From JAAYED01 sp040772225 (lineage in GTDB: Bacteria; Chloroflexota; Anaerolineae; UBA1429), in the NCBI GenBank assembly GCA_040772225.1, contig JAXGYO010000003.1:571595-635594 (forward strand): 64,000 nt of DNA. The letters run 5' to 3'. The position numbers and the translations under genes are program-made. The notes under the pieces were generated by a model. The model was not told the DNA's origin, ran no database searches, and saw only the letters and a list, made by a program, of their open reading frames with translations. Shown here piece after piece: positions 33,496 to 41,954 of the stretch (its first letter is position 1; each line of letters starts with the position of its first letter).

Positions 33496-33844
33496 CCAAT
33501 TGGACCAAATGTCAGATACCCTGTCGAGCCTTTGGTCCGGAATTCGCAGGTCTCTTCGGATTCACGGCCTCCTCCCGCTGCCTGACCAGGTCTACGAGCA
33601 GGTGGAGGGACGGCTATCAAACGCGCTGCCACCTGTCTCCATGCCCCGAGGATTCCGTGAGTCGCTGGCATCCAATCTGGAGCTCCTGGCGGAGCACCGG
33701 CAGTCCGGCGTAGTCGTGCGCCAGGAGAACCCAAGGCCCACGGTGCTGCTGGTGAGCGTGGGTATCGCCAGCCTGGCAACGGCGGCGGGGCTTGTGGCAC
33801 TCGTAATCATGCTGACCCGCAGCGGTGCACGGCACACGGCCTAG
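33482..33844 (+). CDS. Small membrane protein coupled to the ECF sigma factor (possible anti-sigma)
   Basis: The product is 120 residues. ATG 33482 lies inside the last codons of the sigma gene (14-base overlap), indicating translational coupling. The N-terminal ~90 residues are soluble, and one transmembrane helix (VLLVSVGIASLATAAGLVAL) lies near residues 88-110. There is no zinc-binding HxxxCxxC, so it is not a classical ZAS anti-sigma factor. Size, topology and coupling still fit a regulator of the preceding sigma factor; this is inference from position. Confidence 0.7.
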   Translation: MSTSSQLDQMSDTLSSLWSGIRRSLRIHGLLPLPDQVYEQVEGRLSNALPPVSMPRGFRESLASNLELLAEHRQSGVVVRQENPRPTVLLVSVGIASLATAAGLVALVIMLTRSGARHTA

Positions 33845-33900
33845 CCCTGGGCAGCAGGCGTTCTTAGCGTGAGCAAGCCGCACACAGGCGCGGCGCATCC

Positions 33901-35661
33901 TCAGTCGCCCAGATAAATGTCCTTCAGCCACGGATAGAGCCCGGCGCCGGAGCCATAGCCCTGTACCCACGGCTTGACCAGGGTGTATGCAACGCCGTGC
34001 GTCAGCGGCACCCACGGCGCCTCCCGCAGAATCACCAGCTCCGCCTGTTCATACAACGCTGCGCGCCGTTCGTCATCTTGCTCTATCCTCGCCTGCTCCA
34101 GCAGAGCGTCCACCTCGGGGTTGGCATAGCCCGTGTGGTTCTGTGAGCTCTGACTGTAAAAGAGGAGATCGACAAAGTTCTGCGGGTCAGGATAGTCGGC
34201 GATCCATCCGCTGGAGTAAAAAGCATAGCGCCGGTCATTGAGATCCTGCAGAAAATCGGGCCAGTCGATCTGCTCCACCGTCACCACCAGGCCCAGGTTC
34301 TCCTCCAGCATGGCGACCACAGCCTCTGTAAGCGGCGGCATGTACCCGCTCGTCCCGCTGATGGACAGCACGATCGCAGGCATATTACCGGGGGCAGCAT
34401 AGCGCGAACTGGCCAGGAGCCGGCGAGCCTCTACGGGGTCAAAAGCCATGACCTCTGAGGCAGGATCGGGCTCCGCGGTCACGAGTCCCGGCGGGAGGAT
34501 CCCTCGTCCCGGAACGGCGCTGTTGTTCAAGACCAGCGTCGCCAACTTGTCTCGATCGATCGCCTTGAGTACGGCCTGGCGCACAGCCACATCGTCAAAG
34601 GGGGGCCTGGTGACATCCATCGCGAGGTACTCGGTGCTCAGCTCTGGCGCCACATGCAACTGCTCGCTGAGGGGATTATATGGATCCATGACGCGGTCCA
34701 GTTCATCTGCCCAGACGCTGACGATGTCCAGTTGATCGTTCTCGTACATGGTGATCGGCAGACCGCCATTGACGACGAACTCGACCCGGTCCACGAGGGG
34801 CCCCTCGCCATAGTAGCGGGAGTTGCGTTCCAGAGCGATCAAATCCTCCGTGATCGTATCCAGGACAAAGGGACCACTGCCGTTGGGGTCCAGCATCCAG
34901 CGCTCGCCCTGCCTGCCGATATCGTCTACGTCCACAAGCAGCGCGGCTGGATAGGTCAGCTTGGCCAGAAAGTATGCTTTGGGCGCATCGATCGAAACAG
35001 CAAGCGTGTAGGCATCGCGAATATCCAACCCCTCGATCCTGGTCGCCTGGCCCCTGGCAAAAGCTTCGACCCCGACTATGTCACCCAAATAGTTGGGCGC
35101 CACGGGCGAGGCCAACTCGGGGCTGCAGGCGCGCTCCCAGGAGCGGACAACATCCTCCGCCGTGATGGGCGTACCATCAGCAAAGGTTGCCTCGGGATTG
35201 AGGTGAAAGACATACGTCCTGCCCTGATCCTCCATGTCCCAGCCAGTGGCCAGGTCCGGCACGATCTCCAGGTCCTGATTCAGCCTCACCAGACCGGAAA
35301 AGAGATGCACAACATACAGCGCAGAGGTATTGTCCTGCACCATGGCCGGATCCAGCGTAGGCGGCAAATCGCCTGCCAGCCTGAGCGTTCCTCCGGCTGC
35401 CAGATCGGGCGTAACGACGCCGGGGATAGCTTCCGTGTCCTTGATGCCCCCCGGACTCGGAGCCTCGCTCGAATCCGCATCCAACTCTGTGGCGATCTGG
35501 GGTGTGCCTGTAGGCTGAAAATCCACAATGTCGACGGCGCCGCTCACATCGATGGTCTGCCGCTGAATCCAGAACAAAGCCCCCGTGCCAAGTGCGAGCG
35601 TGCAGGCGCACAGCAACGCCAGAGCGATCGCTACAATAACGAGAAGGGCTCTGTTCGACAT
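33901..35661 (-). CDS. Peptide/oligopeptide ABC transporter substrate-binding protein (SBP_bac_5)
   Basis: The product is 586 residues. An N-terminal hydrophobic anchor (MSNRALLVIVAIALALLCAC) is followed by a Pro/Thr linker. The SBP family 5 domain starts GGTLRLAGDLPPTLDPAMVQ and includes TYVFHLNPEATFADGTPITA and FYSSGWIADYPDPQNFVDLL. It should bind peptides or similar solutes outside the cell for an Opp/Dpp-type importer. No permease or ATPase genes of that type are adjacent. It is convergent with the sigma/anti-sigma pair. Confidence 0.92.
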   Translation of the reverse strand: MSNRALLVIVAIALALLCACTLALGTGALFWIQRQTIDVSGAVDIVDFQPTGTPQIATELDADSSEAPSPGGIKDTEAIPGVVTPDLAAGGTLRLAGDLPPTLDPAMVQDNTSALYVVHLFSGLVRLNQDLEIVPDLATGWDMEDQGRTYVFHLNPEATFADGTPITAEDVVRSWERACSPELASPVAPNYLGDIVGVEAFARGQATRIEGLDIRDAYTLAVSIDAPKAYFLAKLTYPAALLVDVDDIGRQGERWMLDPNGSGPFVLDTITEDLIALERNSRYYGEGPLVDRVEFVVNGGLPITMYENDQLDIVSVWADELDRVMDPYNPLSEQLHVAPELSTEYLAMDVTRPPFDDVAVRQAVLKAIDRDKLATLVLNNSAVPGRGILPPGLVTAEPDPASEVMAFDPVEARRLLASSRYAAPGNMPAIVLSISGTSGYMPPLTEAVVAMLEENLGLVVTVEQIDWPDFLQDLNDRRYAFYSSGWIADYPDPQNFVDLLFYSQSSQNHTGYANPEVDALLEQARIEQDDERRAALYEQAELVILREAPWVPLTHGVAYTLVKPWVQGYGSGAGLYPWLKDIYLGD

Positions 35662-35844
35662 CTCAGCTCACTTTCGAGAAAAGCTGCCCGTAAAACATCC
35701 AGCGCATGCAGCGGGCATCTAAGGCAACCGCGCATCGTGATGCCAGCGGCCCGACATCGGGTATAGGACGGCCAATGCCGAAAGCATCGACCTGTCTACA
35801 TACCGTCATGCCGGGCCTGTAACGAGTCGGCCTGACCTGAGAGG

Positions 35845-36711
35845 TTACTGCGGGATAACCACCTGCTGACCGACGAACACGCGATTGGGGTCGACGATAT
35901 AGTTATAGTCCGCCAGTTCCTCAACACTCACGCCATACTGCAGGGCGATGCTGGCCAGCGACTCGCCGGCCTGGATCACGTGGACAATGGCATTTGGATC
36001 GAGCGGTTGAACGACAACCGTGAGTTCCTGGCCGGGCTTGAGGAGCGTCGGATCCTTGAGCCAGGTATTGAGCGCCATGATCTGGCCAACAGGCATCCGG
36101 TACCGGGCGCCGATGTCATTCAGCGTCTCCCCAGCCCTGACGATGTGGATCGCGGTGTTCTCCACATCTGTGTCCCACAGCGGCTCCACGCCAGGGGGAA
36201 GCCGAAGCTGCTGGCCCACCCGGAGCGTTATGCTGCTCAGTTCATTCGCTTCCATGAAGGCCGCCACCGTGCTGCCATGGGCCTCTGCAACCGTTCCCAG
36301 CGTATCGCCAGGCATCACCGTGTACAGTGAGCCAGTGTAGGGCACCACCGTAGGTTCCGACGTCGGCTCTGGCGTCGCCGTGGGCTCGGCCGTCGGCTCT
36401 GCCGTTGCCTCGGCCGTTGCTCCGGCAAACGCATCCGGCACAACGTCCCCGGCCTCCCCTTCGGCCTCACCGCCCTCTTCGACCGCACCCTCGGCGTCCG
36501 CAGACTCTGCATCCGCAAGCTCTGCGGATGCCTCTTTGTCACCGGTGCTGGCAGCTTGTTCCGCCTCAACGATCGCCGCCTCCACCGATGGCAGCGTGGG
36601 CAATGGCTCCCGCTCCCGCTCGGGTTTGGACCGCACACATCCCGCCGCCAGCGTCAGCAGCAGCGCACAAACCACGACCGTGACGAGCACGCGCATCCTG
36701 GATCCAAGCAT
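35845..36711 (-). CDS. LysM-repeat lipoprotein
   Basis: The product is 288 residues. The lipoprotein signal (VVVCALLLTLAAGC) is followed by an acidic linker rich in Glu/Ala and then TAEPTAEPTATPEPTSEPT. Three LysM domains follow at ~130-175, 185-235 and 240-288 (YTVMPGDTLGTVAEAHGSTV, HIVRAGETLNDIGARYRMPV, HVIQAGESLASIALQYGVSV). It probably binds peptidoglycan or a related glycan at the cell surface. ATG 36711 follows GGAGGCGCAGGA. It is separated from the upstream small-protein operon by a terminator. Confidence 0.92.
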   Translation of the reverse strand: MLGSRMRVLVTVVVCALLLTLAAGCVRSKPEREREPLPTLPSVEAAIVEAEQAASTGDKEASAELADAESADAEGAVEEGGEAEGEAGDVVPDAFAGATAEATAEPTAEPTATPEPTSEPTVVPYTGSLYTVMPGDTLGTVAEAHGSTVAAFMEANELSSITLRVGQQLRLPPGVEPLWDTDVENTAIHIVRAGETLNDIGARYRMPVGQIMALNTWLKDPTLLKPGQELTVVVQPLDPNAIVHVIQAGESLASIALQYGVSVEELADYNYIVDPNRVFVGQQVVIPQ

Positions 36712-36879
36712 TCCTGCGCCTCCTTAGTTTCCACTCGCCTGTTTGGCAGCCAGTCCGTTGAACGTTATGACTGCTCCAGACAACCTGCCGCAGGATAGCA
36801 CGGCATAATACAAACGTCAATGACGACAACCAGATCGGGCCTTGAGCCGGTCAGCACGGGTACTGGCGTGAGACGCATA

Positions 36880-36920
36880 ACGAAAGGACTGGCACCGCCG
36901 TGTGGCAGTACCAGTCCTTC
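36880..36920 (-). terminator. Rho-independent terminator of the small-protein operon
   Basis: On the minus strand the stem AAGGACTGG/CCAGTCCTT (36919-36911 with 36892-36884) encloses an 18-base loop and is followed by TTTCGTT. It lies 48 bases after the stop of the 47-residue gene, separating it from the LysM gene. Confidence 0.7.
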
Positions 36921-36967
36921 TATGCTATGAGTCAAACCAGGGCCTTGCGGGGCCTTGAGGTTGTTAA

Positions 36968-37111
36968 CTACTTGCCCAGCCTGGCCAGTCCGCGACCGGT
37001 CCCAGATTCTCGTTCGCCTCTGTTCAGCCGAAGCGGGTTGGCCTTGCTGATCTGGAATATGTCATATTCATATTCGGCCAGTCGTGCGTTAATTGCCGAT
37101 ACGATTTCCAT
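36968..37111 (-). CDS. Small protein of 47 residues, unrecognised
   Basis: ATG 37111 has a very strong Shine-Dalgarno (AGGAGG, eight bases upstream). The product starts MEIVSAINARLAEYEYDIFQ and ends in a basic Gly/Arg tail, GTGRGLARLGK. There are no Cys, no signal peptide and no known motif. It is second in a two-gene unit with its own near-consensus promoter (37516-37544) and terminator (36880-36920), a layout that argues it is really expressed. Function is unknown; a peptide precursor or small regulatory protein are possibilities. Confidence 0.65.
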   Translation of the reverse strand: MEIVSAINARLAEYEYDIFQISKANPLRLNRGERESGTGRGLARLGK

Positions 37112-37155
37112 TTCTCTCCCCTCCTGACACTCGCTGTCCACGGGCTGACCTCGCA

Positions 37156-37386
37156 CTATGCGGGGACAGCACACACTGACGTCGTCTGCAGGGGCGCGAT
37201 CTGGCAAATCACGTCTCGCGCTGAGTCGGCCAGGGCATCCACAGAAGCGCGTACGCTTCCTTTCACAGTGGAAGCCTCGGCGTTCCGGAAATGATCCCGA
37301 CTTGCCGTCTCACGCAGATAATCACTGTACGTCATCTGAACGATGTTCATCAGCGTCTGGTTCTGCTCGACTTCCATGGTATTCAT
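37156..37386 (-). CDS. Small protein of 76 residues, unrecognised
   Basis: ATG 37386 (MNTMEVEQNQTLMNIVQMTY) has GAGGAG six bases upstream. The frame is open back to 37476, but no ribosome-binding site supports a longer form. The first two thirds are polar and helical. The C-terminal segment DVICQIAPLQTTSVCAVPA is different, with two Cys and several Thr/Ser. That leader-plus-Cys/Thr-tail shape resembles some ribosomal peptide precursors, but no modification enzyme with a diagnostic fold is adjacent. It is the first gene of the small-protein operon. Confidence 0.6.
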   Translation of the reverse strand: MNTMEVEQNQTLMNIVQMTYSDYLRETASRDHFRNAEASTVKGSVRASVDALADSARDVICQIAPLQTTSVCAVPA

Positions 37387-37515
37387 CTCTATCTCCTCTT
37401 CCTTGAGCGTGTACACCTGCGCTTTTCCGTCGTCATCTCTAAATGCATATCGCCCTGGCCATTGCCGGGGCGACATCGCCGCGCGCTAGGTTGTCTTCAC
37501 TCTCAATCTGCCCCT

Positions 37516-37544
37516 ATTGTAGCACCAATTCTCGCCTTTGTCAA
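37516..37544 (-). promoter_or_regulatory. Near-consensus sigma-70-type promoter for the small-protein operon
   Basis: On the minus strand TTGACA (37544-37539) and TACAAT (37521-37516) are separated by exactly 17 bases. Transcription would begin near 37509, leaving a ~120-base 5' leader before the 76-residue gene. It is as good a match as the trpS promoter. Confidence 0.8.
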
Positions 37545-37616
37545 GTGATTTTATTCACAATATTTAGAATTGTTCAGATTGATCGTTATGGCGAGACTGT
37601 CGCGACGCCGCACGGA

Positions 37617-37645
37617 TTGACGTCTCTATGCGCTGCGTCTATCCT
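37617..37645 (+). promoter_or_regulatory. Predicted promoter for the ABC exporter operon
   Basis: TTGACG (37617-37622) and TATCCT (37640-37645) have a 17-base spacer, about 48 bases before the ATPase start codon. Between this and the divergent small-protein promoter is a dyad ACAAT-N8-ATTGT near 37557-37574 that could be an operator. Confidence 0.5.
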
Positions 37646-37692
37646 CTGATGTCTCTCAACTACAATCCCACCTGAAGAGTGATACGCACACC

Positions 37693-38676
37693 ATGGCCGC
37701 AATCACCGTAGACAACCTGGTCAAGACCTATACTGTCGCCGAGCGCAGAGCGGGGACCTGGGGTGCCCTCACCAGCCTGGTACATCGCACGCATCGGGCA
37801 GTGCACGCCCTGGCGGGCGTCTCCTTCTCGATCCAGCCGGGCGAACTGGTGGGATATATCGGCCCCAATGGCGCCGGCAAGTCAACCACCGTCAAGATCC
37901 TCTCCGGTATCCTGGTGCCTTCGAGCGGGAGCGTCACCGTCCTCGGCCGCGTGCCCTGGCGGGAGCGCATCGCCCATGTGGCGCAGATCGGCGTGGTCTT
38001 TGGCCAGCGCACACAGCTCTGGTGGGACCTCCCGGTCACAGATTCCTTTGACCTCCTGCGTGAGATCTACCGGGTGCCGCCCGATCAGTACCGCCGCACG
38101 CGCGCTGAACTGGTTGACATCATGAACCTGGCGGGCCTGCTGGACACGCCGGTCCGGCAGCTCAGCCTGGGACAACGTATGCGCTGCGATTTGGCCGCTG
38201 CCCTGCTCCACCGCCCGCAGATACTCTTCCTGGATGAGCCCACGATCGGACTGGATGCGGTGGCCAAGCTCGCGGTGCGGGAACTGGTCAAGCGGCTCAA
38301 TCGCGAGCAGGGGCTGACAGTGATCCTCACGACCCACGATATGGACGACATCGAGAGCCTCTGCACACGGGTGATAATGATCAATGAGGGCCGGATCCTG
38401 CTGGATGGCACGCTCGACCACATGCGGCAGATGGTGACGAGCGAGCGCCGCATGGCCATCATCCTGGCCGACGAGGCGACATGGATCGAGGTTGCGGATG
38501 CGCAGGTGCTCCACCGCGATGGACCGCGCCTGACGCTGAGTTTCGACCCTGAGCGCATCTCGGCTGCGCAGCTGATCGGGGATATCTCCTCGCGCTACGC
38601 CATCCGCGACCTGTACGTGGAGAACGCTCCGATCGAAGAGATCGTAGCTCAGATCTATACGGACAGAACGGCATGA
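37693..38676 (+). CDS. ABC-2 type exporter ATP-binding protein
   Basis: The product is 327 residues. Walker A is GPNGAGKSTTVK near residue 60, the signature is QLSLGQRMRCDLAAALLHRP and Walker B is ILFLDEPTIGLDAV; the H-loop His is in TTHDMDDIESL. The extended N-terminus (ERRAGTWGALTSLVHRTHRA) is typical of the COG4586 group, which pairs with two ABC-2 permeases as here. Export substrates of this group include drugs and viologens, but most members are uncharacterised. The gene overlaps the first permease by 4 bases. Confidence 0.93.
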   Translation: MAAITVDNLVKTYTVAERRAGTWGALTSLVHRTHRAVHALAGVSFSIQPGELVGYIGPNGAGKSTTVKILSGILVPSSGSVTVLGRVPWRERIAHVAQIGVVFGQRTQLWWDLPVTDSFDLLREIYRVPPDQYRRTRAELVDIMNLAGLLDTPVRQLSLGQRMRCDLAAALLHRPQILFLDEPTIGLDAVAKLAVRELVKRLNREQGLTVILTTHDMDDIESLCTRVIMINEGRILLDGTLDHMRQMVTSERRMAIILADEATWIEVADAQVLHRDGPRLTLSFDPERISAAQLIGDISSRYAIRDLYVENAPIEEIVAQIYTDRTA

Positions 38677-39464
38677 GACCCTACCTCGCCATCCTGAGCG
38701 CCCGGACCCGTATGCTGCTGCAGTACCGTGCGGCGGCCCTTGCTGGATTTGGCACACAGCTCTTCTGGGGCTGGATCCGTGTGGCGATCTTTACTGCGTT
38801 CTTTCAGTCGGGTGGCGCCTCTCAGCCGATGACCTTGACGGACACTATCACCTACCTCTGGCTGACACAGGCGCTCCTGCTCCTGCTACCGTTCCGCATC
38901 GACGCCGAGATGCAGGCCATGGTGCGCGACGGCAGTGTGGCGTACGAACTGACGCGACCGGCAGACCTGTACTGGTACTGGTTCAGCCGCCAACTGGCGG
39001 CGCGTGTGGCACCTACCATCCTGCGTGCCGTGCCGCTGATGCTGGCGGCAGGCATATGGTTCGGGATGCAGCCGCCCGCCTCCTGGCTGGCCGCGGGGTT
39101 GTTCCTGCTGGGCTTTGTCTGCGCGCTCATGCTCAGCACGGCCATCACGACGCTGATGGCGATCTCGCTGCTGTGGACGACCACTGGAGATGGGCTGGCT
39201 CGGCTCCTGAGCCTGGTGGCGCAGTTCCTGTCCGGTTCCTACGTACCCATCCTGCTCTTTCCGGACTGGTCTCAGCCCATTCTGGCCGTGCTGCCTTTCC
39301 GAGGGATCATGGACACGCCTTTCCGCCTCTACCTCGGTACGCTCGCCGGGCCAGAGGCGGCCTTTGCCATGCTGCATCAGCTCGTATGGGCGGGTCTGCT
39401 GGTTCTGCTGGGCCGGGCCATCCTGGCGCGCGGCGTAACGCGCATGGTGGTGCAGGGTGGCTGA
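38673..39464 (+). CDS. ABC-2 type exporter permease 1
   Basis: The product is 263 residues with six hydrophobic segments. It starts MRPYLAILSARTRMLLQYRA, the usual entry of COG4587-type permeases. It overlaps the ATPase upstream and the second permease downstream, indicating a fixed-stoichiometry complex. The substrate is unknown. Possible connections are the divergent small-protein operon and the downstream methyltransferases. Confidence 0.88.
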   Translation: MRPYLAILSARTRMLLQYRAAALAGFGTQLFWGWIRVAIFTAFFQSGGASQPMTLTDTITYLWLTQALLLLLPFRIDAEMQAMVRDGSVAYELTRPADLYWYWFSRQLAARVAPTILRAVPLMLAAGIWFGMQPPASWLAAGLFLLGFVCALMLSTAITTLMAISLLWTTTGDGLARLLSLVAQFLSGSYVPILLFPDWSQPILAVLPFRGIMDTPFRLYLGTLAGPEAAFAMLHQLVWAGLLVLLGRAILARGVTRMVVQGG

Positions 39465-40269
39465 CTTGCGAGAGACGCTGTCGCTCTATGGGCACTATAT
39501 CGGGGTCTCGGTGCGCAGCCAGATGCAGTACCGCGCTTCGTTTCTGATGCTGACTCTGGCTACGCTGCTGACCTCCGGGATCGAATTCCTGGTCACCTGG
39601 TCCCTCTTTGACCGGTTCGGCTCTTTGGCGGGCTGGACGCTGGCGGAGGCCGCCGTGCTGTATGGGATCGTCAATGTGTCCTTTGCAATGGCAGAGGGGA
39701 TCGCCCGGGGCTTTGACGAGTTCGCCATCATGATCCGCGGCGGCACCTTTGACCGGCTGCTGCTGCGCCCGCGAGGCACCGCATTGCAGGTCGCTGGCAG
39801 CCACATTCAGCTCCTCCGGGTCGGACGACTGGCGCAGGGTCTCGTCGTGTTCGCCTGGGGCGCGGGCGTTCTGGAGGTGGTCTGGACCCTGCCGCGGGCC
39901 GCGCTCTGCCTGGCGGCGATCTGCGGAGGCGCCGCGCTCTTTTCGGGACTGATGGTGCTGCAGGCGACATTCTGCTTCTGGAGCACCGAGTCACTGGAGA
40001 TCTTTAACACCATGACCTACGGCGGCGTCGAGACCACCCAGTACCCGTTGAGCATCTATCGTGCAGAGTTGCGCCAGTTTTTCACCTACGTCGTGCCGCT
40101 GGCGACGGTGACCTACTTCCCCGTACTGGCCATTTTGGGACGCAGCGACCCGCTCGGCTCTACACTGGCGTTCCAGTACGCCAGCCCGCTGTTTGGGTTT
40201 GTCTTTCTCGTGGTCTGCCTGCAGGTCTGGGAGTTTGGCGTGCGCCACTATCATTCCACCGGCAGTTAG
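39457..40269 (+). CDS. ABC-2 type exporter permease 2
   Basis: The product is 270 residues with six hydrophobic segments. The start is GTG 39457, overlapping the first permease by 8 bases. ETLSLYGHYIGVSVRSQMQY at the N-terminus matches the COG3694-type partner permease. Together the three genes make a heteromeric exporter. There is no frameshift or truncation. Confidence 0.88.
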   Translation: MADLRETLSLYGHYIGVSVRSQMQYRASFLMLTLATLLTSGIEFLVTWSLFDRFGSLAGWTLAEAAVLYGIVNVSFAMAEGIARGFDEFAIMIRGGTFDRLLLRPRGTALQVAGSHIQLLRVGRLAQGLVVFAWGAGVLEVVWTLPRAALCLAAICGGAALFSGLMVLQATFCFWSTESLEIFNTMTYGGVETTQYPLSIYRAELRQFFTYVVPLATVTYFPVLAILGRSDPLGSTLAFQYASPLFGFVFLVVCLQVWEFGVRHYHSTGS

Positions 40270-40345
40270 CAGCACCCTGTCAGAATCCCGCTGACTGAGC
40301 CGTATAGTTTGCCGGCTGAGATACGATCGCAGAAAAGCCCTTGTA

Positions 40346-41175
40346 GTGAACGATAACGACGTCCTGGACGCGGTCAGCGCGCAGTGGTCGCTGCCTGAGG
40401 GAGCAAGCCTGCTCGATCGCATCGAGGCCATGGTGGAGCCTGCCATCCTGGCCGGCGCCTTTGGCGACAGCCGCACCCTGGCCGTCTGCGGCCTGCAATA
40501 TCACCTGGGCGGCGCCGAGGACACGCGCCAACTCGCCGACCTCGCCAGCATGACGGCAGCGGATCACGTCCTCGACGTTTGTTCGTTTCTGGGGGGTCCA
40601 GCGGTGCAGCTGGCCGCCACGTTCGGCTGCCAGGTCACGGGCATCGACCTCAGCCCGACGGCGATCGCCGCCGCCCGGCGCATCGCCGACCTGGCGGACC
40701 TTCATCACCTGCTTTTCTACGAGATAGCCGACGCGGCGCACATGCCATTCCCGGACGCGTCCTTCTCTGTGATCTGGAACCAGGGATCGCTCAACCACGA
40801 TCCGGCCTGGTTAGCCGAGTTCGACCGGCTGCTGCGCCCCGGGGACGCCTCGCGCTGGTCTTTGAGCACCGCCCGGGAGCCGGTCCGCCGCGAGACCATG
40901 ATAACCGCTGGACCATGCAAGAGACTGTGCAGCGCATCGCCTCGATGGGCTATGAGGTGCAGCATCTGCAGGACCTTACAGAGCGCGAAATCACCCTTGG
41001 ATGGGAGCGGCTGCTGCAGCGGCTGGACACGCGCCGGGATGTCTACCTGGCGGCATGCGGCATGGAGTGGAGCGAGGCCGCCAGACAGGAATTCAGGGAG
41101 GAGATCGCCGCCATGCGCCGCCTGGAATGGAGCAATGCCCGCCTGGTCGCCACGAAACCAATGGGATCAGGATGA
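40346..41175 (+). pseudogene. SAM-dependent methyltransferase, frameshifted
   Basis: From GTG 40346 the frame encodes a class I methyltransferase: VLDVCSFLGGPAVQLAATFG (motif I), VTGIDLSPTAIAAARRI and MPFPDASFSVIWNQGSLNHD. At the GGGG run (40841-40844) one G appears to be missing. Adding it turns LLRPGDASRW into LLRPGGRLALVFEHRPGAG, after which the next frame reads through to 41175. The gene is thus broken by one base in a homopolymer, either a real mutation or a sequence error. The stop overlaps the start of the second methyltransferase. Confidence 0.85.
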
Positions 41176-41954
41176 TGCCGCTCACGCGGGAGGAACTCTT
41201 TCGGATCGCAGCCACGGTTCCTCAGCGCGAGGGCTGGGATTACTCAGCCGTGCGCGACCGCCGCGACCCGGTCCCCTGGGACTATGTGGCCGTGGTACGC
41301 CAGTACCTGCGCCCGGGCGACCGCGTGCTGGACTGCGGCACCGGCGGCGGCGAGCGGTTCCTGTCGCTGAGCGATGCGTACCGGTTCGGCATTGGGCTGG
41401 ACCCGGACCCGGCGATGCTGGCCATAGCAAGGAAGCATGCCATCGCGTCCCGTGCACAGCACGTGCACTGGACCCGTGGCCGCGCAGAGGCACTCCCCTT
41501 TCGCAAAGACGCCGTGGACGTCGTGCTCAACCGGCATGCCAATGTCGATGTCGCTGAGACTTTGCGCGTCCTCAAGCCCGGCGGCTTGTTCATCACGCAA
41601 CAGGTGGGCGACCGCAATCTGGGCGCCATCTGCAGCACCTTTGGCTGCGGGCCGGGAGGCGAGTACCGTCTGGGCCCGGAACAGTCCACGCCGGCATTGG
41701 CTGAGGCATTCAAAGCACAGGGTGCGGCCATCCTCGCCTTTGCCGAGTACGACGTGCCCTACCTGCTGCTGGACGTGGCCTCGCTGCTCTTTCTGCTGCG
41801 CGGCGTGGGCATCCCAGAGGATTACGACCTGGAGCGCCACTGGCCGCAGGTGCTGGACATCATCGCGCGTTGCGGCACAACGGAGGGCATCGTCACCAAC
41901 GAGCACCGGGAGTTGCTGATCGTGCGCAGCTCCGAGAGATCCGAGGCTCCCTAA
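41172..41954 (+). CDS. Class I SAM-dependent methyltransferase
   Basis: The product is 260 residues. Motif I is RVLDCGTGGGERFLSLSDAY, followed by GIGLDPDPAMLAIARKHA and VLNRHANVDVAETLRVLKPG. The intact frame begins at ATG 41172, inside the stop of the preceding broken methyltransferase gene. The acceptor cannot be read. Position after an exporter suggests tailoring of an exported molecule or independent housekeeping; nothing decides between them. It ends overlapping the convergent pterin-binding methyltransferase gene by 4 bases. Confidence 0.88.
   Translation: MMPLTREELFRIAATVPQREGWDYSAVRDRRDPVPWDYVAVVRQYLRPGDRVLDCGTGGGERFLSLSDAYRFGIGLDPDPAMLAIARKHAIASRAQHVHWTRGRAEALPFRKDAVDVVLNRHANVDVAETLRVLKPGGLFITQQVGDRNLGAICSTFGCGPGGEYRLGPEQSTPALAEAFKAQGAAILAFAEYDVPYLLLDVASLLFLLRGVGIPEDYDLERHWPQVLDIIARCGTTEGIVTNEHRELLIVRSSERSEAP

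Noticed and set aside
37156..37476. Longer 106-residue form of the small protein starting at 37476
   Set aside because: No ribosome-binding site at 37476, whereas ATG 37386 has GAGGAG at proper spacing. The longer form cannot be fully excluded.
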